6,436 nucleotides of DNA, taken from assembly GCA_030590715.1 (NCBI GenBank), contig JAUVCU010000092.1, positions 1-6,436 of the forward strand, in the 5' to 3' direction. This DNA is from Lentisphaeria bacterium (GTDB lineage: Bacteria > Verrucomicrobiota > Lentisphaeria > Victivallales > JAUVCU01). The notes beneath the pieces were generated by a model that was given only the letters and a program-made list of their open reading frames with translations, did not search any database and was not told where the DNA came from. Shown here piece by piece: positions 5,720 through 6,436 of the stretch. The translations under genes and the position numbers were made by a program. Within the stretch, counting starts at the first letter, position 1; every line of letters starts with the position of its first letter.

Positions 5720-6436
5720 TTAGCAAACAGCGTTTTTGATAAGTTCAGCAAAGTCAGCAGCTTTCAGAGAAGCACCACCAACAAGACCGCCATCAATATC
5801 TTTTTGACCAACAAGCTCTTTAGAGTTAGCACCCTTCATAGATCCACCGTACTGAATGCGAACTTTGTCAGCAACTTCAGCACCGAAGACTTCAGTAAGA
5901 GAAGCACGAACAGCAGCGTGAGTATCTTGCGCCATTTCAGGAGTAGCAACCAATCCAGTTCCAATCGCCCATACTGGCTCGTATGCAACAACAATGTTTT
6001 CCATATCTGCAGCAGTAAATCCTTTAAGACCGCGCTTAATCTGAATATCACAAACAGCGTTAGTAACATTATCTTCACGCTCTTCTTTAGTCTCACCAAT
6101 ACAAACCATAACCTTGAATCCAGCATCAAGAGCAGTACGAGTACGCGCATTAACTGTTGCATCAGTCTCAGCGAAGTACTGACGACGCTCAGAGTGACCA
6201 GTAACGATCCAAGTGATGTTTAGCTCTTTAAGCATAGTAGCAGAAAGCTCACCAGTAAAAGCACCAGACTCAGCCCAAGCAATATTCTGTGCTCCAACCT
6301 GAATATTTGATCCCTTTGCAGCTTCAACAACAGCAGCAATAGTTGTAGCAGGAGGACAGATAACAACTTCTGCATCGACTCCAGCAACTAGAGTTTTAAG
6401 CTCGTTAACCATTTCAGCACCCTGTGCAGGTGTCAT
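5720..6436 (-). CDS. tpiA: Triosephosphate isomerase (5' end cut by window)
   Basis: 238 codons are visible. The enzyme interconverts dihydroxyacetone phosphate and glyceraldehyde 3-phosphate in glycolysis and gluconeogenesis, as a cytoplasmic TIM-barrel dimer. Counting from the edge, the catalytic His81 sits in VTGHSERRQYF, the catalytic base Glu153 in VVAYEPVWAIGTG (whose end is the mobile loop 6), and the conserved cysteine in VMVCIGET (Cys112). The phosphate-binding loops are YGGSMKGAN (196-204) and DGGLVGGASLK (215-225). The ATG at the very edge (6436) is probably internal. Family members begin about 14 residues earlier with a GNWKMN segment carrying the active-site Asn and Lys, which would lie just outside. 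Total length would then be about 250 aa, normal for the family. No defect is visible. Identity is beyond reasonable doubt. Confidence 0.97.
   Translation of the reverse strand: MTPAQGAEMVNELKTLVAGVDAEVVICPPATTIAAVVEAAKGSNIQVGAQNIAWAESGAFTGELSATMLKELNITWIVTGHSERRQYFAETDATVNARTRTALDAGFKVMVCIGETKEEREDNVTNAVCDIQIKRGLKGFTAADMENIVVAYEPVWAIGTGLVATPEMAQDTHAAVRASLTEVFGAEVADKVRIQYGGSMKGANSKELVGQKDIDGGLVGGASLKAADFAELIKNAVC

Noticed and set aside
5705..5720. AAAAAA-CGAG-TTTTTT as the tpiA terminator
   Set aside because: The stem is only A-T pairs and would be too weak; it also starts at the tpiA stop codon without a GC-rich stem.
5804..6223. 139-codon open frame on the plus strand
   Set aside because: It lies fully antisense to tpiA, whose identity is certain, and its Ser/Asn-rich product has no recognisable domain.
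6434..6436. ATG at the right edge as the true tpiA start
   Set aside because: The visible protein lacks the GNWKMN segment with the active-site Asn and Lys found in all working triosephosphate isomerases, so the start must lie outside.

Overview
The window carries six protein genes, all read on the minus strand, so transcription runs from the right edge to the left. No plus-strand gene, RNA gene, mobile element or CRISPR array is visible. The base composition is AT-rich. The best guess for the host is a Gram-negative member of the PVC superphylum (Verrucomicrobiota, Lentisphaerota or Kiritimatiellota). The reason is a four-gene block resembling the Akkermansia Amuc_1102-1101-1100-1099 pilus-like cluster. 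Family assignments were made by eye, without any search.

Right part (5087-6436): a housekeeping pair, tpiA (triosephosphate isomerase, cut by the right edge) followed by secG (SecYEG translocon subunit). The 108-base gap between them holds two small hairpins. SecG has an unusual C-terminal tail built from seven perfect copies of a 9-bp repeat encoding Val-Glu-Ser. A strong intrinsic terminator just after secG closes this unit.

Left part (1-5051): a separate operon begins at a sigma70-like promoter (TTGACA, 17-base spacer, TACTTT) in the 171-base gap at 4970-5140. It encodes an exported Amuc_1102-like protein, a PilM-PilN fusion of 579 aa (Amuc_1101-like), a long PilO-like protein (Amuc_1100-like), and a membrane-anchored protein (Amuc_1099-like) with four cysteines arranged like a zinc ribbon plus two calcium-loop motifs. 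The last gene runs off the left edge. The genes are nearly contiguous or overlapping and probably co-translated.

Together the operon looks like the inner-membrane alignment complex of a divergent type IV pilus-like or type II secretion-like machine. PilM is the cytoplasmic actin-like platform and is fused to the PilN membrane protein. The PilO-like protein would pair with the PilN part. The Amuc_1099-like protein could play the PilP role of reaching toward an outer-membrane secretin. By analogy with Akkermansia, that secretin (Amuc_1098-like) would be expected just beyond the left edge; this is inference.
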